Assembly (NCBI GenBank): GCA_022729285.1
Contig: JALDAI010000053.1
Coordinates: 1 to 5,367, forward strand
Origin: Candidatus Nanoanaerosalina archaeon
Lineage (GTDB): Archaea > Nanohalarchaeota > Nanosalinia > Nanosalinales > Nanoanaerosalinaceae
Direction of reading: 5' to 3'
DNA: 5,367 bases
Position 1 is the stretch's first letter, and each line of letters begins with the position of its first letter. Below the pieces are notes generated by a model. That model was given only the letters and a program-made list of their open reading frames with translations, did no database searches and was not told where the DNA came from. This document shows positions 4,314 through 5,367 of this stretch, one piece after another. The translations under genes were made by a program, and so were the position numbers.

Positions 4314-5171
4314 CTATTCTTTTCTTACCTGGTAGATTATGATCCCTATAAGAGCTACTACTGAAGCTATGATTATGCCGAAAGGCGTAGGGTTCTCTAC
4401 TATAAATCCAGCAGGCCCTGGATCTTCTACCTGGACATCTTCAGCAGTGTCTTCAACCGTTGCTAGTTCAAAAGTTTCCTGTTCATCCTCTAAAGAAACC
4501 GTGTATGTTCCTTCAGTTGTAATTGTGGTGTCCAAGACGTGAGTTTTTGTTTCTTCCGCTTCAACTTCCAGAGTATCTGTGAAAACCTCATAAACGTTTC
4601 CATCCACGTCAACTACTGTATCCAAATTCTTTTCTCCGGTGACTTCTCCAATGTTCTCGACTTCAATGGTTATTTCAACATCTGTAGGCGGTTCTGAATC
4701 GCTTGGATCCACTTCTAAACCGGTTACCTGAATATCCGGTTCAGGTTCTTCAACCTCAGTACCAACCGCTGTAGCAAATAATGAGAACTCAGGTACCTCG
4801 GCTTCAAATATGTAATCTTCTTCCACCTCTCCTGTAATGGAGGTTTCAAGTACTTCCCATTCATCTTCAACAGGGTTGTACCTCTGTTTATTGACTTCTG
4901 TTGGGTTTGCTCCGAGCTGTTCTAAAGTATCTTTCTGTACCATGAACTCGATAACTCCTTCCTCAATTTCTCCTTCAACCTCTATCTCTTCAAAGCTTAA
5001 CTGGTTAGGTGTAGTGTCCACATCTGTATCACCTCTTTCTAATGGCCGGACATTAACAGTTAATGTCTGAGTAGACGCTGAAGTTAGGGAAATAGACTCT
5101 ACAACGGAGCTTCTCCCGGCGGTCTCACCTGTTTCAGGTATTTCTACATTAGCTACTTGACCAGGGTTCAC
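4314..5171 (-). CDS. PGF-pre-PGF surface protein with C-terminal anchor; 5' part frame-broken
   Basis: From the GTG at 5171 the product has 285 residues. Residues 1-137 fit the PGF-pre-PGF domain: NPGQVANVEIPET, SLTSASTQTLTVNVRPL, VIEFMVQKDTLEQLGANPTEVNKQRYNP, WEVLET and the closing EVPEFSLFATAVG. Residues about 146-245 resemble a CARDB/Ig-like domain (VTGLEVDPSDSEPPTDVEITIEVENIGE). The end has NPTPFG, a membrane helix (265-281) and QVRKE, the tripartite layout of archaeosortase signals. The protein is strongly acidic and should lie outside the cell. No signal peptide is present. The frame is open without a start codon from 5309, and that stretch adds the sensible linker APDLPDAVPEVAEADEATG, so 5171 is not the native start. 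The native gene probably continues into the coding piece at 5284-5367 through frame changes near 5287 and 5255. Domain call is firm; the start is not. Confidence 0.82.
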   Translation of the reverse strand: MNPGQVANVEIPETGETAGRSSVVESISLTSASTQTLTVNVRPLERGDTDVDTTPNQLSFEEIEVEGEIEEGVIEFMVQKDTLEQLGANPTEVNKQRYNPVEDEWEVLETSITGEVEEDYIFEAEVPEFSLFATAVGTEVEEPEPDIQVTGLEVDPSDSEPPTDVEITIEVENIGEVTGEKNLDTVVDVDGNVYEVFTDTLEVEAEETKTHVLDTTITTEGTYTVSLEDEQETFELATVEDTAEDVQVEDPGPAGFIVENPTPFGIIIASVVALIGIIIYQVRKE

Positions 5172-5249
5172 ATCAATTTCAGCGAAAGCAGCACCCGTTG
5201 CTTCATCTGCTTCTGCTACTTCAGGAACTGCATCAGGTAAATCCGGTGC

Positions 5250-5303
5250 TGTATATTTACAACATCTACGACGCCTACAATAATTAACTAGTGTTGTTAG
5301 GCG
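5250..5303 (-). other. Frame-break zone with inverted repeat
   Basis: Three minus-strand frames each look coding for a short distance: ...VKISPNNTS then stop at 5284-5286; LIIVGVVDVVNI in a second frame (5287-5252); and the linker APDLPDA onward in the third. Restoring one base near 5287 (within TT) and one near 5252-5258 would join them into a single chain. CGCCTACAA (5272-5280) and TTGTTAGGCG (5294-5303) form an inverted repeat with one bulged T, spanning the first break. Confidence 0.6.
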
Positions 5304-5367
5304 AGATTTTTACAAACCTCCCGCCATCAGTCACAACATAAAGGCTGTCACTGTGCTCCTCAACATC
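5284..5367 (-). pseudogene. C-terminal piece of a probable beta-repeat (propeller-like) extracellular region
   Basis: The frame is open from the right edge and ends with TAA at 5284-5286, giving 27 visible residues. They read as beta-strand sequence (DSLYVVTDGGRFVKISPNNTS), the sort found in propeller or PQQ-like blades, which often precede PGF-pre-PGF domains. It is most simply the upstream part of the surface-protein gene, cut off by a frame change. It could also be the genuine end of a separate gene. Too little is visible to name the domain. Confidence 0.5.

Noticed and set aside
3966..4364. Plus-strand 132-residue open frame opposite the DUF2062 gene
   Set aside because: The opposite strand has a clear DUF2062 pattern and hydrophobic segments; the plus frame crosses the terminator hairpin and shows no family signature.
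4837..5070. Plus-strand open frame opposite the surface protein
   Set aside because: Antisense shadow of the acidic PGF-pre-PGF gene, again Ser/Thr-rich with no recognisable motif or promoter.
1..5367. Mobile element, CRISPR array or defence cassette
   Set aside because: No transposase, integrase, cas-like gene, direct-repeat array, or attachment-site duplication of a tRNA 3' end is visible in the window.

Overview
The window looks like an AT-rich archaeal chromosome fragment. The archaeal signs are an NreA-type repair protein, a PGF-pre-PGF surface protein, a tRNA intron with a bulge-helix-bulge splice motif, and TATA-like boxes 25-27 bases upstream of several start codons with almost no Shine-Dalgarno sequence (leaderless style). 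The glutamate-rich surface protein and the small compact genes suggest a salt-adapted euryarchaeal or DPANN lineage, for example Nanohaloarchaeota-like. That placement is inference.

Layout. On the left, a minus-strand pair runs out of the window: a polytopic membrane protein (773-1567) overlaps the start of nreA (1-798, 3' end outside). A short divergent intergenic region with one symmetric TATA-like box separates it from a plus-strand gene (1619-2176) for a RecA/KaiC-fold protein without a Walker A motif. That gene converges on a small zinc-ribbon protein (2188-2454, minus). Upstream of it lies a minus-strand ThiI-like protein (2527-3315) whose PP-loop is degenerate. Next is a plus-strand tRNA pair, tRNA-Val(TAC) and tRNA-Thr(TGT), the latter with a 90-nt intron, ending in T-tracts. 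The right part is minus-strand: a DUF2062-type membrane protein (3752-4186), a terminator-like hairpin, and an acidic PGF-pre-PGF surface protein (4314-5171) with a C-terminal membrane anchor. The upstream part of that gene is broken by frame changes around 5250-5290, and a further coding piece (5284-5367) runs off the right edge.

How the genes relate. Only the membrane protein/nreA pair is clearly an operon. The others appear to be single transcription units with their own promoter-like boxes and terminators. No mobile element, CRISPR array or defence cassette is visible. The interest lies in paralogues that have lost their usual catalytic or metal-binding residues (ThiI-like without SGGxDS, RecA-fold without P-loop, NreA without the N-terminal cysteine motif), the structured tRNA intron, and the frame-broken surface protein gene. 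No stretch over 300 bases lacks a gene; the longest is about 148 bases (3316-3463) and holds the tRNA promoter and leader.
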